Positions 35,950-45,206 of a stretch of DNA of 64,000 nucleotides are shown piece by piece. The stretch is from Clostridia bacterium. GTDB taxonomy: Bacteria; Bacillota; Clostridia; Oscillospirales; Acutalibacteraceae. The stretch covers positions 124,001 through 188,000 of the forward strand of contig JAFYNR010000030.1 in the NCBI GenBank assembly GCA_017548045.1, given 5' to 3'. The first letter of the stretch is position 1; each line of letters opens with the position of its first letter. The notes beneath the pieces were generated by a model. It had not been told where the DNA came from and did no database searches. It was given only the letters and a program-made list of their open reading frames with translations. The position numbers were made by a program, and so were the translations under genes.

Positions 35950-38577
35950 TTATTTAATCATTCCGCCAAGGATACCTGCAACAGCATCCATAGCCGCTTT
36001 GATATTTGAAACATCCTTTGTGCCTGCCATTGCACTGTCGGGTCTGCCACCGCCCGAACCGCCTGCAAGCTTTGAAACTTCTCTTACGATATTACCGGCA
36101 TGAGCACCCTTTGCAACCGCGTTCTTACCGCAGGCACAGGCAAAGTTAGCACTCGCACCGTTTACACCGCATATAACGGCAACCGCATCGTCATTCTCCT
36201 TAACCTTGTCACACATTGAACGAAGGTCACCGGGATTAACGCCCTCAACAGTTGTTACAACAAGACTGATACCGTTTACGTCAACGGCATTGCCCATAAG
36301 GTCGCCTGTCTTAAGCTGTGAAAGCTCTGCGCGAAGCTGCTCAATTTCTTTTTCTTTTGTTTTAAGGTCATTCATAAGTGAATTGGCTTTCTTATCAAGA
36401 TCGCCTGCATTGGCAAGCTTCATTGTAGCAGCGGTTGCATTGATAAGTGCATTATTCTTCGCAATATAGTCAAGCACGCCGTAACCTGTTACAGCTTCAA
36501 TTCTGCGTACACCTGCCGCAACGGATGACTCTGAAATCACCTTGAAAAGACCAAGTTTACCGGTGTTATCTACGTGTGTACCGCCGCAAAGCTCGGTTGA
36601 AAAATCACCTGCTCTTACAACTCTTACAACATCGCCGTATTTCTCACCGAAAAGTGCCATTGCGCCAAGTTTTTTAGCCTCATCAATAGGCATTTCAACA
36701 CTTGTAACCTCAAGTGCTGAAAGAATAATTTCATTAACTTTATTTTCAACCTTTGCAAGCTCTTCTGAAGTAAGTGCAGAGAAATGAGTAAAGTCAAATC
36801 TCATTGAATTTGCATTGACAAGCTGACCTGCCTGCTCAACGTGTGAGCCGAGAGTATCCCTGAGTGCAGCCTGAAGAAGATGTGCCGCAGTATGATTTCT
36901 TCTTGTTGCGGCTCTTGTTTCTTCATCGTAAACCGTTACGGCTGCATCGCCAACCTTTATACCGTCGCCCGTAAGAGTGCCGTGATGGAGATATGCTCCG
37001 TCGGGGTCTTTCGTTGTGTTCGTAACTTCAAAAACACTTTCACCGATTCTGATTACACCGATATCGCCTACCTGACCGCCGCTTTCAGCATAGAAAGAGG
37101 TTTTATCAAGAACAACAATTGCATTGTCACCGTCATTGATAAAATCTTTTCTTTCTCCGTCTGAAACGAGTGCAAGAACACTACCTTCCGTACCGTTTTC
37201 GGTGTATCCCGTAAACTCGGTTTTTGATACGTCCTTGAACGAAACTCCGTTGTTTCTCCAGTCGGAATCAGCCGCATTTCTTTTTGCACTCTTTGCTCTG
37301 AGCCTTGCTTCTTCAACAAGCTGACGGAACTTTTCTTCATCAACCGTAATATTTTTTTCGTTTGCAATTTCCTTGGTAAGATCAATGGGGAAGCCGTAGG
37401 TATCCTGAAGTTTGAAAGCATCTTCACCTGAAAGAACGCCGTTTTCGGCTTTTTCCATCATATCATTGAGAAGACCAAGTCCCGAATCGATCGTCTTGTA
37501 AAAGCTTTCTTCCTCTGTTGAGATAACCTTTTTGATGTAGTCACTTTTTTCAACAAGGTTGGGATATGCGTTTGCATTTTCGGCAATTACGGTGTCGCAA
37601 ACCTCTGCAAGGAAGGGTCTGTCAATGCCGATAAGTCTGCCGTGTCTTGCAGCTCTTCTGAGAAGTCTTCTGAGCACATAGCCTCTGCCGCTGTTTGAGG
37701 GAAGAACACCGTCACCAACCATAAATGTTGTGCTTCTGATATGGTCAGTAATAACGCGGAGTGAAACATCCTTCTTTTCATCATCGTGGTAATTGAGCTT
37801 TGCAATCTCCATAATATGCTTCATAATATTACGGACCGTGTCAACCTCGAAAAGGTTATCAACATCCTGCATAACGCAGGCAAGTCTTTCAAGACCCATA
37901 CCTGTATCAATGTTGGGATTTGCAAGACGGGTATAGTTATTCTTACCGTCGTTTTCAAACTGCGTGAAAACAAGATTCCACACTTCGATAAATCTGTCGC
38001 AGTCACAGCCTACCTTACAATCGGGGCTGCCGCAGCCCTTTGAAGGTCCTCTGTCAAAATAAATTTCGGAACAGGGACCGCAAGGACCTGCGCCGTGCTC
38101 CCAGAAATTATCTTCTTTGCCGAAACGAACCATATGAGAGGGATCAACACCGACTTCCTTTGTCCAGATATCGTATGCTTCGTCATCCTCGAGATAAACG
38201 CTGACGTAAAGAAGCTCCTCGGGAATTTCAAGAACCTTTGTGAAGAACTCCCATGCCCAGGCTGTTGCTTCGTGCTTGAAATAATCACCGAATGAGAAGT
38301 TACCGAGCATTTCAAAATAGGTGCCGTGACGTGCGGTTTTACCTACGTTCTCGATATCGGGTGTACGGATACATTTCTGGCAGGTTGTCACTCTCTTTTT
38401 GGGAGGAGTAACCTCGCCTGTAAAATACTTTTTCATCGGGGTCATACCTGCATTGATAAGCAAAATACTCTTATCACCCTGGGGTACAAGCGAAAAGCTG
38501 GGCAATCTGAGATGATCCTTCGACTCAAAAAACGCAAGATATTTTTCTCTTAATTCGTTAAGACCCATCCATTTCAT
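35950..38577 (-). CDS. alaS: Alanyl-tRNA synthetase
   Basis: 875 residues, full length. Class II catalytic core at the N-terminus (ESKDHLRLPSFSLVPQGD), tRNA-recognition middle region, editing domain with zinc-type HTAAHLLQAAL and ELCGGTHVDNTG, then DHHA1-type C-Ala ending in GGSGGGRPDSAMAG. It charges tRNA-Ala and removes misattached Ser/Gly. Expression is controlled by the T-box leader directly upstream. RBS AGGAGG lies 11 bases before the ATG. Confidence 0.98.
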   Translation of the reverse strand: MKWMGLNELREKYLAFFESKDHLRLPSFSLVPQGDKSILLINAGMTPMKKYFTGEVTPPKKRVTTCQKCIRTPDIENVGKTARHGTYFEMLGNFSFGDYFKHEATAWAWEFFTKVLEIPEELLYVSVYLEDDEAYDIWTKEVGVDPSHMVRFGKEDNFWEHGAGPCGPCSEIYFDRGPSKGCGSPDCKVGCDCDRFIEVWNLVFTQFENDGKNNYTRLANPNIDTGMGLERLACVMQDVDNLFEVDTVRNIMKHIMEIAKLNYHDDEKKDVSLRVITDHIRSTTFMVGDGVLPSNSGRGYVLRRLLRRAARHGRLIGIDRPFLAEVCDTVIAENANAYPNLVEKSDYIKKVISTEEESFYKTIDSGLGLLNDMMEKAENGVLSGEDAFKLQDTYGFPIDLTKEIANEKNITVDEEKFRQLVEEARLRAKSAKRNAADSDWRNNGVSFKDVSKTEFTGYTENGTEGSVLALVSDGERKDFINDGDNAIVVLDKTSFYAESGGQVGDIGVIRIGESVFEVTNTTKDPDGAYLHHGTLTGDGIKVGDAAVTVYDEETRAATRRNHTAAHLLQAALRDTLGSHVEQAGQLVNANSMRFDFTHFSALTSEELAKVENKVNEIILSALEVTSVEMPIDEAKKLGAMALFGEKYGDVVRVVRAGDFSTELCGGTHVDNTGKLGLFKVISESSVAAGVRRIEAVTGYGVLDYIAKNNALINATAATMKLANAGDLDKKANSLMNDLKTKEKEIEQLRAELSQLKTGDLMGNAVDVNGISLVVTTVEGVNPGDLRSMCDKVKENDDAVAVICGVNGASANFACACGKNAVAKGAHAGNIVREVSKLAGGSGGGRPDSAMAGTKDVSNIKAAMDAVAGILGGMIK

Positions 38578-38632
38578 AATATAAATTTCCTCCTAAGGGA
38601 CTGAAAATCCCGTTTTTTAATGATTTGAAAAT

Positions 38633-38870
38633 AAAAAAAGGTGCAGAATAACAATCCGGATATGGGACGGCTTTCGCCGCGGTACCACCCAAATTGTGCT
38701 TTCTGCACCACTCATTCCTTTATAACGCAAGGTAACGCCGCCGTTCATCACGGCAGTGCTCGGGAGCGGCACTCCCCTGCTTTTATGCCTAACGGCTGTT
38801 TCAGCAGCTCAGCCGTTTCTCTGTAAAGCAAGCAGAGAATTATTCTCCGTCAACGCATTAATATTAAACT
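38633..38870 (-). promoter_or_regulatory. T-box riboswitch leader of alaS
   Basis: On the minus strand the leader contains the invariant T-box GGGTGGTACCGCGG (38677-38690), part of a hairpin CGGC-GAAA-GCCG with the bulge that binds the tRNA acceptor end. Downstream is a strong terminator: GGTGCAGAA/TTCTGCACC plus ACAAT/ATTGT around an internal loop, then TTTTTTT (38633-38639). Upstream is about 160 bases of stem I-like structure. A GCTGCT stretch in a CGGCTG...CAGCCG stem may hold the Ala specifier codon (GCN). Binding of uncharged tRNA-Ala would favour read-through into alaS. Confidence 0.88.
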
Positions 38871-38876
38871 GTGATA

Positions 38877-38904
38877 ATTATAACATTTTCGAAATAATTG
38901 TCAA
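38877..38904 (-). promoter_or_regulatory. Promoter of the alaS T-box transcript
   Basis: Consensus TTGACA (38899-38904) and TATAAT (38877-38882) with a 16-bp spacer, placed directly before the T-box leader. The -35 lies within a few bases of the stop of the upstream WG-repeat gene. Confidence 0.8.
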
Positions 38905-38910
38905 GCGATA

Positions 38911-41061
38911 TCAGTCGGCAGGCTCAAGCATATTGAGAGCAACCCAGCCGTATTCGCCGTTAAGCTTTATTTTAAGCCATTTGTTGCCGTTATCGGCCTT
39001 CTTCGTTTCATAACCGATTACCGTGTCGCCGTATTCAAGCTCGCCTACAAGGTCATAATCCGAGCCTGCATCTTTTCTGACATTTGCACCGTCTTCGGAA
39101 ATGACTTTATATTTACCGAGAGATTCATCGTTTGCATCTCCCGTAACATCGGGAGGCAGAGTTTCGATAACAATGTTGACACCTCTGAAGGTATTCTGTG
39201 CATCTCCAACAAGAATTACACCCCATACTCCGTCTTTGCAAGCAATGAAAACGCCGTTACTGCCGGGCATAATGTTGCTGTATTCAAAGGGTACGATAAC
39301 GTCGTTATCAAGATTAATTATACCCATTTTTCCGTCTTTTTTAACAGCAATAAGTCCGCCGGTTACGGGACGGCAATAATCACTGGATGAGGTTTCGCCG
39401 GGTGTAAGGTCATTTACCGCCTCGTATTCATAAGGAATAACCTTCTTATCCTTTTCCTGACTTACGTAGCCCCATTTACCGTTTTTCATTGCGGCGGCAT
39501 AGCCTTCAAAATAACGGTCGCGTTCTTCGTATGAAACACCTTCAAGCTCCTCGGTGGGAACCGAATGATAAAGATGTGCATTCTCCGAAATTGAAACGTT
39601 GCCGTTTGCAACGGTAATTTCAAATTCTTCGTTACCGATTACAACAAGGGTATGGTAGCTGTCTCTGTCCGTATATTCTCTGCCGCTTCCGCAACGCTTG
39701 AAACCGTCATAATTGGGCTGAAGAATAACGTTGCCCTGATAATCTATAAGACCGTATTTTCCTGTTGTAGCCGACTTGAAGTATGCGGCATTTTCGTCAA
39801 GATAACCGAATTCAACACATTCCGTAAATCCGCCTGCCTGCCAGGTATATGCACTTTCTTCGGGAGTATCGTTACCGCCTGCCAGCTTTGAAATACCGAA
39901 GATAGCACCGATAAGCACAACAAGTGCCGCAACGGCAATTATAACGGTTTTGGGATTAAGCTTCTTAAGAACGGAGGTTTTGGATGAGGGTTTCTCTGTT
40001 TCCGTAGCAATCTGAACTTCCGGTTCGGCATCCATTGAAATTCCGCCGAAATTATCTATTGCTTTCTCCGTTACCTTGCTGACAGCTATATCGGGAACTG
40101 AAATTTCTTCCTGTGCATCGTCTTCAACAGGTGAAGCAATCTCGGGCTCGGAAACAGGTTCTTCACCGAGAAGCTGATTTACTCGCTGAGTAAACAGAAC
40201 GATGTTATCAGCAACAGGTGCCTCTGTCTGCTCGGATTCCTCCTGAGCAGGCTCCTCCTCCGCAGTGTTTTCCGAAGAAACTTCTTCTGCCTCTTCTTCA
40301 TCGGCAGATTCCTCCACAACGGGTGTTTCTTCTTCTGTTGCTTCTTTTTTTTCTTCTTCTGCCTCTTTAACAACTTCGGGTTCTTCTTCCTTCTCGGGCT
40401 GTGAAGCCTTGAATTCATCGGTTACGTAAATAAAGATATCTCTGACATCTGTATTTTCAATGGTGACCTCAGAAGCAAAACGCTGGAAAAGTCTTGTTAT
40501 AACGGGAAGCGCACCTGCATTAACGGTTGAATCCGCAGTGATGCCTGCCGCTTCAAGAACACTTGCCCTTGCCTTGCCGAGAAGTGCATTTGCAGTGCTT
40601 TCGGATACACCGAGGAATTTTGCAAGAATCTGAACCGGCATACCGTTATTGTAGTGAAGAACGAGTGCGGTTTTAAGCTCAGGTCTGAGAGCTGTTACGG
40701 CATCCATAACCTTTTTGCTTAAATCGCCGTCTTCAAGAACAGATTCGGGAAGGAACTCAGATGAATTCTCAACCGCACCTGCATCAGCATCCGCAAAAAC
40801 AAACTTTCTGTTTTCTTTATAAACTGCGGCAACATTCTGCTTCATCCAGATTTCAAAGGCTTCGGGCTTTTTAAGCTTTTCGATGTTGCAGAAAGCTCTT
40901 GAATATGCCTTTTTTGTTATTTCAACCGCTTCGCGGCTGTCGCCCGAAAGAGTTGATGCAAGGAAATAGGATGCTTTTAAAGTCTTTGTGTAAAGCTTTG
41001 CTACTGCGTCAATATCACCGTTACCGGCGGCAATAACAAACTGAACCATATTGTCACTCAC
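38911..41061 (-). CDS. Sigma-like / membrane / WG-repeat / SH3 protein
   Basis: 716 residues from a GTG at 41061 (GGAGTGG 9 bases upstream). Residues about 1-175 look like an ECF sigma factor: region 2-like helices (AYSRAFCNIEKLKKPEAFEIW) and a region 4-like helix-turn-helix (LHYNNGMPVQILAKFLGVS...LGKARASV). An acidic Glu-rich linker (about 200-365) and one membrane span (about 370-392, TVIIAVAALVVLIGAIFGI) follow. Outside are WG repeats (KYGLIDYQGNVI, KWGYVSQEKDKKVIPYEYEA, KMGIINLDNDVIVPFEYS) and a C-terminal bacterial SH3 domain (about 650-716, GANVRKDAGSDYDLVG). It reads as a single-chain sensor joining envelope to transcription, but function is unproven. It has its own promoter. Confidence 0.85.
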   Translation of the reverse strand: MSDNMVQFVIAAGNGDIDAVAKLYTKTLKASYFLASTLSGDSREAVEITKKAYSRAFCNIEKLKKPEAFEIWMKQNVAAVYKENRKFVFADADAGAVENSSEFLPESVLEDGDLSKKVMDAVTALRPELKTALVLHYNNGMPVQILAKFLGVSESTANALLGKARASVLEAAGITADSTVNAGALPVITRLFQRFASEVTIENTDVRDIFIYVTDEFKASQPEKEEEPEVVKEAEEEKKEATEEETPVVEESADEEEAEEVSSENTAEEEPAQEESEQTEAPVADNIVLFTQRVNQLLGEEPVSEPEIASPVEDDAQEEISVPDIAVSKVTEKAIDNFGGISMDAEPEVQIATETEKPSSKTSVLKKLNPKTVIIAVAALVVLIGAIFGISKLAGGNDTPEESAYTWQAGGFTECVEFGYLDENAAYFKSATTGKYGLIDYQGNVILQPNYDGFKRCGSGREYTDRDSYHTLVVIGNEEFEITVANGNVSISENAHLYHSVPTEELEGVSYEERDRYFEGYAAAMKNGKWGYVSQEKDKKVIPYEYEAVNDLTPGETSSSDYCRPVTGGLIAVKKDGKMGIINLDNDVIVPFEYSNIMPGSNGVFIACKDGVWGVILVGDAQNTFRGVNIVIETLPPDVTGDANDESLGKYKVISEDGANVRKDAGSDYDLVGELEYGDTVIGYETKKADNGNKWLKIKLNGEYGWVALNMLEPAD

Positions 41062-41103
41062 TTTTAAAATCCACTCCATTCAAAGTTTATTAAAAAATCC
41101 ACT

Positions 41104-41149
41104 TCACCAAATAATCATAGTTGTATTGATTTTATACCATATTTGGTGA
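41104..41149. repeat. Inverted repeat TCACCAAATA...TATTTGGTGA over the promoter of the WG-repeat gene
   Basis: Perfect 10-bp arms at 41104-41113 and 41140-41149, separated by 26 bases. The right arm lies inside the -35/-10 spacer and the left arm past the predicted start of transcription, so the pair brackets the -10. This arrangement suits a repressor or autoregulator operator rather than an RNA hairpin, because only one arm would be transcribed. Confidence 0.6.
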
Positions 41150-41157
41150 TTTGTCAA
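41129..41157 (-). promoter_or_regulatory. Promoter of the sigma-like/WG-repeat gene
   Basis: Minus strand TTGACA (41152-41157), 17-bp spacer, TAAAAT (41129-41134), leaving a 5' untranslated region of about 60 bases before the GTG. Confidence 0.6.
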
Positions 41158-41178
41158 GAAAATTAATCCAATATATTG

Positions 41179-41218
41179 AAAAAAGACAGTGTCGAAAGTT
41201 CGCTCCGACACTGTCTTT
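41179..41218 (-). terminator. Terminator after rodA
   Basis: Stem AAAGACAGTGTCG / CGACACTGTCTTT (13 bp) with a loop of about 10 bases, followed on the minus strand by a T run (TTTTTTC). It sits 9 bases after the rodA stop. Confidence 0.87.
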
Positions 41219-41226
41219 AATCGTTT

Positions 41227-42438
41227 TTAAGTTTCTGCAAAAGGTGTACTTACCCGCGTAAGTCTGAAATTAACAGGATCGCGGTTGCAGTTGAATCGGT
41301 AAACGCTCATTACGATACCGACTGCAAAATACACACAAAGATTAGACGAGCCGCCCGCACTGACAAACGGCAAGGTAATACCGATACTGGGCAGAAGCAT
41401 AAGGCACATACCGATATTGATAACAGTCTGCGCACCTATCATAAATGCCGCGCCGAAGCAAAGCAAGCTACCGGTGAGATTACGCGACATCTTACCGACC
41501 CATACGATTCTCGCAATAATAAGCGCCATTACGGTAAGAAGCGCAATACAGCCTATAAAGCCCAGCTCTTCGCCTATAACGGTAAACACCATATCGCTTT
41601 CGTTAACGGGAACGCCTGCCGCCGACTGTGTATACGTACCCTTGAAAAGTCCGTCACCCCAGAATCTGCCCGACCCTATTGCATTAAGACCTCTCTGCTG
41701 CTGATATACAACGTCTCTGTATACATCGGAGCTGAGTGCGTCAGGGTAATATATGGCGAGTATTCTTCTCTTATGGAACGATGCAAGAAACTGTGTCCAC
41801 AAAAGCGGAACAAACGCGATTATTGCACCGAAGGCAACAGCAAAATAGCGCATTTTTACGCCCGCAACAAACATCATTCCCACAAACATAAGTGCAAAAA
41901 CGATTGCTGAACCAAGGTCGTCGGTAAGAATAATGATACCGATGGGAATAAGGGCGTGAACCGCAAGCAACACAACATTTTTCAGACTGTTGATATTATC
42001 CTTGACCGCCTCAATATGTGCGGTGAAGGTTACCATAAATCCGATTTTGACAAGCTCTGACGGTTGGAAATTAACGGTGAAGCTGTCGGTTTTGATAATA
42101 GGAATCCAGCAAATTGCATCGGGACGGTCATCCGTGCCTTCACCGAAAATAAACAGCGAAAGCATAAGCAGGAGACAAAAGCCGCCGATAAAAGGTGCAA
42201 GACCCACAACAGCATCGTAATCCAAAAAAGAAATAAAAATTCCGATAATCATACCGACAGATGCAGCAAGAATCATAACGAGACAATCTCGGCTTATTAA
42301 ATCGCCGGATTCTATCGCTTCGTTCCTTGTTGCGCTTGTTACCATAAGCACACCGAATGCGGTGGTAAAAAAGCACAAAAGAAAAAGAATAAAATCGGTT
42401 TCTTTCAGAGCATATTTAATTGTTGATTTTTTGCCCAC
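41227..42438 (-). CDS. FtsW/RodA/SpoVE family peptidoglycan polymerase
   Basis: 403 residues, GTG start behind GGCGGTGG. About ten membrane spans. SEDS-family signatures are GSGRFWGDGLFKGTYTQS, VPVNESDMVFTVIGEELG (carrying the catalytic-region acidic residue) and LPFVSAGGSS. The protein polymerises lipid II into glycan strands together with a class B PBP. I favour RodA over FtsW from the YTQSAAGVP segment and absence of division genes, but SpoVE-like use in spores cannot be excluded. Confidence 0.93.
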   Translation of the reverse strand: MGKKSTIKYALKETDFILFLLCFFTTAFGVLMVTSATRNEAIESGDLISRDCLVMILAASVGMIIGIFISFLDYDAVVGLAPFIGGFCLLLMLSLFIFGEGTDDRPDAICWIPIIKTDSFTVNFQPSELVKIGFMVTFTAHIEAVKDNINSLKNVVLLAVHALIPIGIIILTDDLGSAIVFALMFVGMMFVAGVKMRYFAVAFGAIIAFVPLLWTQFLASFHKRRILAIYYPDALSSDVYRDVVYQQQRGLNAIGSGRFWGDGLFKGTYTQSAAGVPVNESDMVFTVIGEELGFIGCIALLTVMALIIARIVWVGKMSRNLTGSLLCFGAAFMIGAQTVINIGMCLMLLPSIGITLPFVSAGGSSNLCVYFAVGIVMSVYRFNCNRDPVNFRLTRVSTPFAET

Positions 42439-42476
42439 GAAACCACCGCCTTGTACGTCTGAAATAAATTATGGCA

Positions 42477-42498
42477 AGGGGCTGATAAATCAGCCCCT
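42477..42498 (-). terminator. Hairpin between ceramidase-like gene and rodA (possible terminator)
   Basis: A 9-bp perfect stem AGGGGCTGA / TCAGCCCCT with a 4-base loop starts 7 bases past the ceramidase-like stop. The downstream T run on the minus strand is weak (TTGCCATAATTTATTTC), so it may only attenuate read-through into rodA. Confidence 0.5.
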
Positions 42499-42504
42499 CT
42501 GAAA

Positions 42505-44100
42505 TCAGTTAACTTCGTTGAAAAGAGTAAGATATGTATCCGCAACAACCGCACCGGCCTCGGGACCTGTTGAAACGATTTCTTCGTTCTCGGTAAGATA
42601 TGAACGCCAGTCATTATCCGTCATCATATAACCGACCTGGTCATTGGTAATACCGAAAACAAGGAGTTTCTTTTCTGTTGCATCTGCAAATGCCGTGTAA
42701 TTCCAATCTGTACCGTCCCAGGAATCCTCAGCAGTGATGGCACCGCCGTATGCGATTTCGGGAGCAAGTTCACCGGGGATGATTGCAATTGCAAGGCTTG
42801 TACCGAATTCTGCATAGCCGAGTTCGGATGCTGCATAATAATCAAGACCGTCTTTAACAACCTCGTTTGTAAGCAGACCGCCTCTTGCGGCAAGCTTGAA
42901 GATACTGTTTTCAACGGGGACAAAGAATTCCTTATGTCTGATATTAAGGATAGGTGCGATTGCAACATCGTTATCGATTGATGCCGCACACTTTGCAAGG
43001 ATTGTACCGTATGCTGCAAGACGGGCATAGCCTTCGTCGTTGTACTCATTCAGGATAGCAGGATCAACTTCAAGAGGATCGGGGTACTGTGATGAAACTG
43101 CAAGCTCAGCACCAAGAATCTGAATGAAGTTTGCATTTTCATTTTCGTTGAGATACTTCTCGATATAGTAAGGATAGTCACCTGTAAGCATTGTGCCTGC
43201 CGCACCGTTACCTACGCAGTGAATGGGAATATTGATAAGCCATGTTTCGGTTGCACCAGCCTCCGAGGGAACAAAACGGATTCTGTTAAGATTGCCGTCA
43301 TATACTTCGGGTGCACGCTTATCTCTGATATACTCAGAAATATCAACACTGCCGTAATAAAGATTGCCTTCTTCCATACCTTCAACGGCATCAATCATTG
43401 ACTGAACGGTTACCTTATAGAGGTTTTCCATAAAGTCCTTATTTTTACCGCTGGAAAGCTCCATACCGAAAAGATTTTTGAAAGAAGAAGTGAAAAGTGC
43501 ACCGACGATATCACCGTTAAGTCCGAAGGTATCAACACAGCTGTGCTGATGAAGTGCGGAAATATTGATGCTTGTAATATCATATCCCTTCTCGTCTGCA
43601 TATGCCTGGAACTTTTCTCTGATGATTCTTACTTCGTTGTTTGCAAGACCGAAGGTATCGATTGATGAGAAGATTGTGATACCTCTGCCATCCGAAACAG
43701 CAACGGTTCTTACCTTCTGGTCATCTCTTTTTTCGTCCGCAAGCTTCTTGGTAACCGAAAGGCTGCCGCCTACGTAATGCTCTTCTTCAAGCTCTTTGCC
43801 TGTAAGAATCGAAGCATTTGCATAACCGAGAGTCCACTTTGCGCCTTCAGCAGGCTCATCAATGAAATCATTGCCTTCGTAGAAGTTCTTAGACTCATAA
43901 GTATCCACGGTTGCCCAGCCGCGAGGCTCAACAATCATATAGCTGATACCGGTTACAACTGCGTCAAGAAGACCGTCTACAAAACGGTAGAAGCCGCGTT
44001 CAACATCGGATGTAACTTCCGTTGCAGCAGATGCAGGAACAGCAAATGCCGAAAGAAGCATAGCCAGAGTAAGGATGATAGCCGTAAATTTCTTTGTCAT
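42505..44100 (-). CDS. Secreted neutral/alkaline ceramidase-like protein
   Basis: 531 residues with a clear signal peptide (about 1-25, ending PASA-A). The body resembles the N-terminal catalytic domain of neutral/alkaline non-lysosomal ceramidases: NISALHQHSCVDTFG matches the zinc-binding His segment, and IPIHCVGNGAAGTMLTGDYP matches the later His/Asp segment. Those enzymes cut the amide bond of ceramides. Several usual residues differ (QHSC for the common THSG), so substrate may be another lipid amide. It is the last gene of a four-gene operon with an SGNH hydrolase and a permease. Confidence 0.68.
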   Translation of the reverse strand: MTKKFTAIILTLAMLLSAFAVPASAATEVTSDVERGFYRFVDGLLDAVVTGISYMIVEPRGWATVDTYESKNFYEGNDFIDEPAEGAKWTLGYANASILTGKELEEEHYVGGSLSVTKKLADEKRDDQKVRTVAVSDGRGITIFSSIDTFGLANNEVRIIREKFQAYADEKGYDITSINISALHQHSCVDTFGLNGDIVGALFTSSFKNLFGMELSSGKNKDFMENLYKVTVQSMIDAVEGMEEGNLYYGSVDISEYIRDKRAPEVYDGNLNRIRFVPSEAGATETWLINIPIHCVGNGAAGTMLTGDYPYYIEKYLNENENANFIQILGAELAVSSQYPDPLEVDPAILNEYNDEGYARLAAYGTILAKCAASIDNDVAIAPILNIRHKEFFVPVENSIFKLAARGGLLTNEVVKDGLDYYAASELGYAEFGTSLAIAIIPGELAPEIAYGGAITAEDSWDGTDWNYTAFADATEKKLLVFGITNDQVGYMMTDNDWRSYLTENEEIVSTGPEAGAVVADTYLTLFNEVN

Positions 44101-44125
44101 AAATTAAACCTCCAGATTAATTTGC

Positions 44126-45196
44126 TTAATTATTTTCAAGCTTCATATCACCGAAGCTTATCCACTTCTTTTTGCGCATAAACTCTGAAATCGCAAGAGT
44201 TATAAGTGCAGGTGCAATAAAATGCATAACGATAATTTCTATAACCGCAACAGCAGGATTAACTCCGGAATCAATCATTGCGGAATAAGTCATAAACTGA
44301 CCCACAAGACCCGACGTGCCCATTCCCGAACCGGATGCATAGCACTCCATTTTAAGCACCGCCGAGGATATGGGGCCAAGAATTGCACTGGTAATTATGG
44401 GCGGGATCCATATCTGCGGATGCCTTACAATGTTGGGCATCTGAAGCATTGAAGTGCCGACACCCTGAGCAAGAAGGCCGCCGAATTTATTTTCACGGTA
44501 GCTTGCGACGGCGAAGCCAACCATCTGTGCGCTGCATCCGACAACTGCGGCACCGCCTGCAATGCCCGAAAGGCCGAGAATAATTCCGATTGCCGCCGAG
44601 CTGATGGGCAGTGTAAGACAAATACCCATAACAACGGAAACAACAATTCCCATAAGCACGGGCTGACGTTCCATACCCCAGGTGATTATCTCACCGATGT
44701 AGGTTGTAACTTTTGATGCCGGAGGCCCTATAAATATACCTGCCGCACTGCCGACAATTATTGAAACCGCGGGAGTAAGAAGAATATCAAGCTTTGTTTT
44801 GCCGCTGATAATACTGCCCGCCTGAATTGCAAAGAAAGCGGCAATAAATGCAGCCAGCGGATCGCCGGGACCCGAATAAAGCATACCTGCATCGGTAACA
44901 ACTGCGCCCGCAATAAGCTTTGAAGCGAAAGCGCCGACCATACCGGCAACAGCCGCCGAAACACCGACAAGTGGTGACATCTTATACTTGAATGCCATTC
45001 CCACACCGATACCTGCGCCCGTAAGAGATTTTGCAACCGAAGCAACAAGAATGATGTAGGTACCCACCGTTCCGGTTACAAAGCCGCCTATCTGTTCAAG
45101 AATCGTACCAATGATAAGCGTGGCAAACAAGCCGAGAGCCATACCGGAAAGTCCGTCAACAAAAATGTAGTTGAGAATACCCTTTACGCCTTTCAT
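44126..45196 (-). CDS. PTS EIIC-like membrane permease (PF13303 type)
   Basis: 356 residues with nine or ten membrane spans rich in Gly/Ala. The repeated MxxGxxxxxPxSSA-type loop (VVMGICLTLPISSAAIG) and ASYRENKFGGLLAQGVGTSMLQ are typical of the PTS_EIIC_2 family. Such proteins are often encoded alone without EIIA/EIIB, as here, and transport has rarely been shown. It lies between a hydrolase and a ceramidase-like gene, so it may import a product of lipid or ester breakdown, which is inference. Confidence 0.85.
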   Translation of the reverse strand: MKGVKGILNYIFVDGLSGMALGLFATLIIGTILEQIGGFVTGTVGTYIILVASVAKSLTGAGIGVGMAFKYKMSPLVGVSAAVAGMVGAFASKLIAGAVVTDAGMLYSGPGDPLAAFIAAFFAIQAGSIISGKTKLDILLTPAVSIIVGSAAGIFIGPPASKVTTYIGEIITWGMERQPVLMGIVVSVVMGICLTLPISSAAIGIILGLSGIAGGAAVVGCSAQMVGFAVASYRENKFGGLLAQGVGTSMLQMPNIVRHPQIWIPPIITSAILGPISSAVLKMECYASGSGMGTSGLVGQFMTYSAMIDSGVNPAVAVIEIIVMHFIAPALITLAISEFMRKKKWISFGDMKLENN

Positions 45197-45206
45197 TTTT
45201 TTCGCC

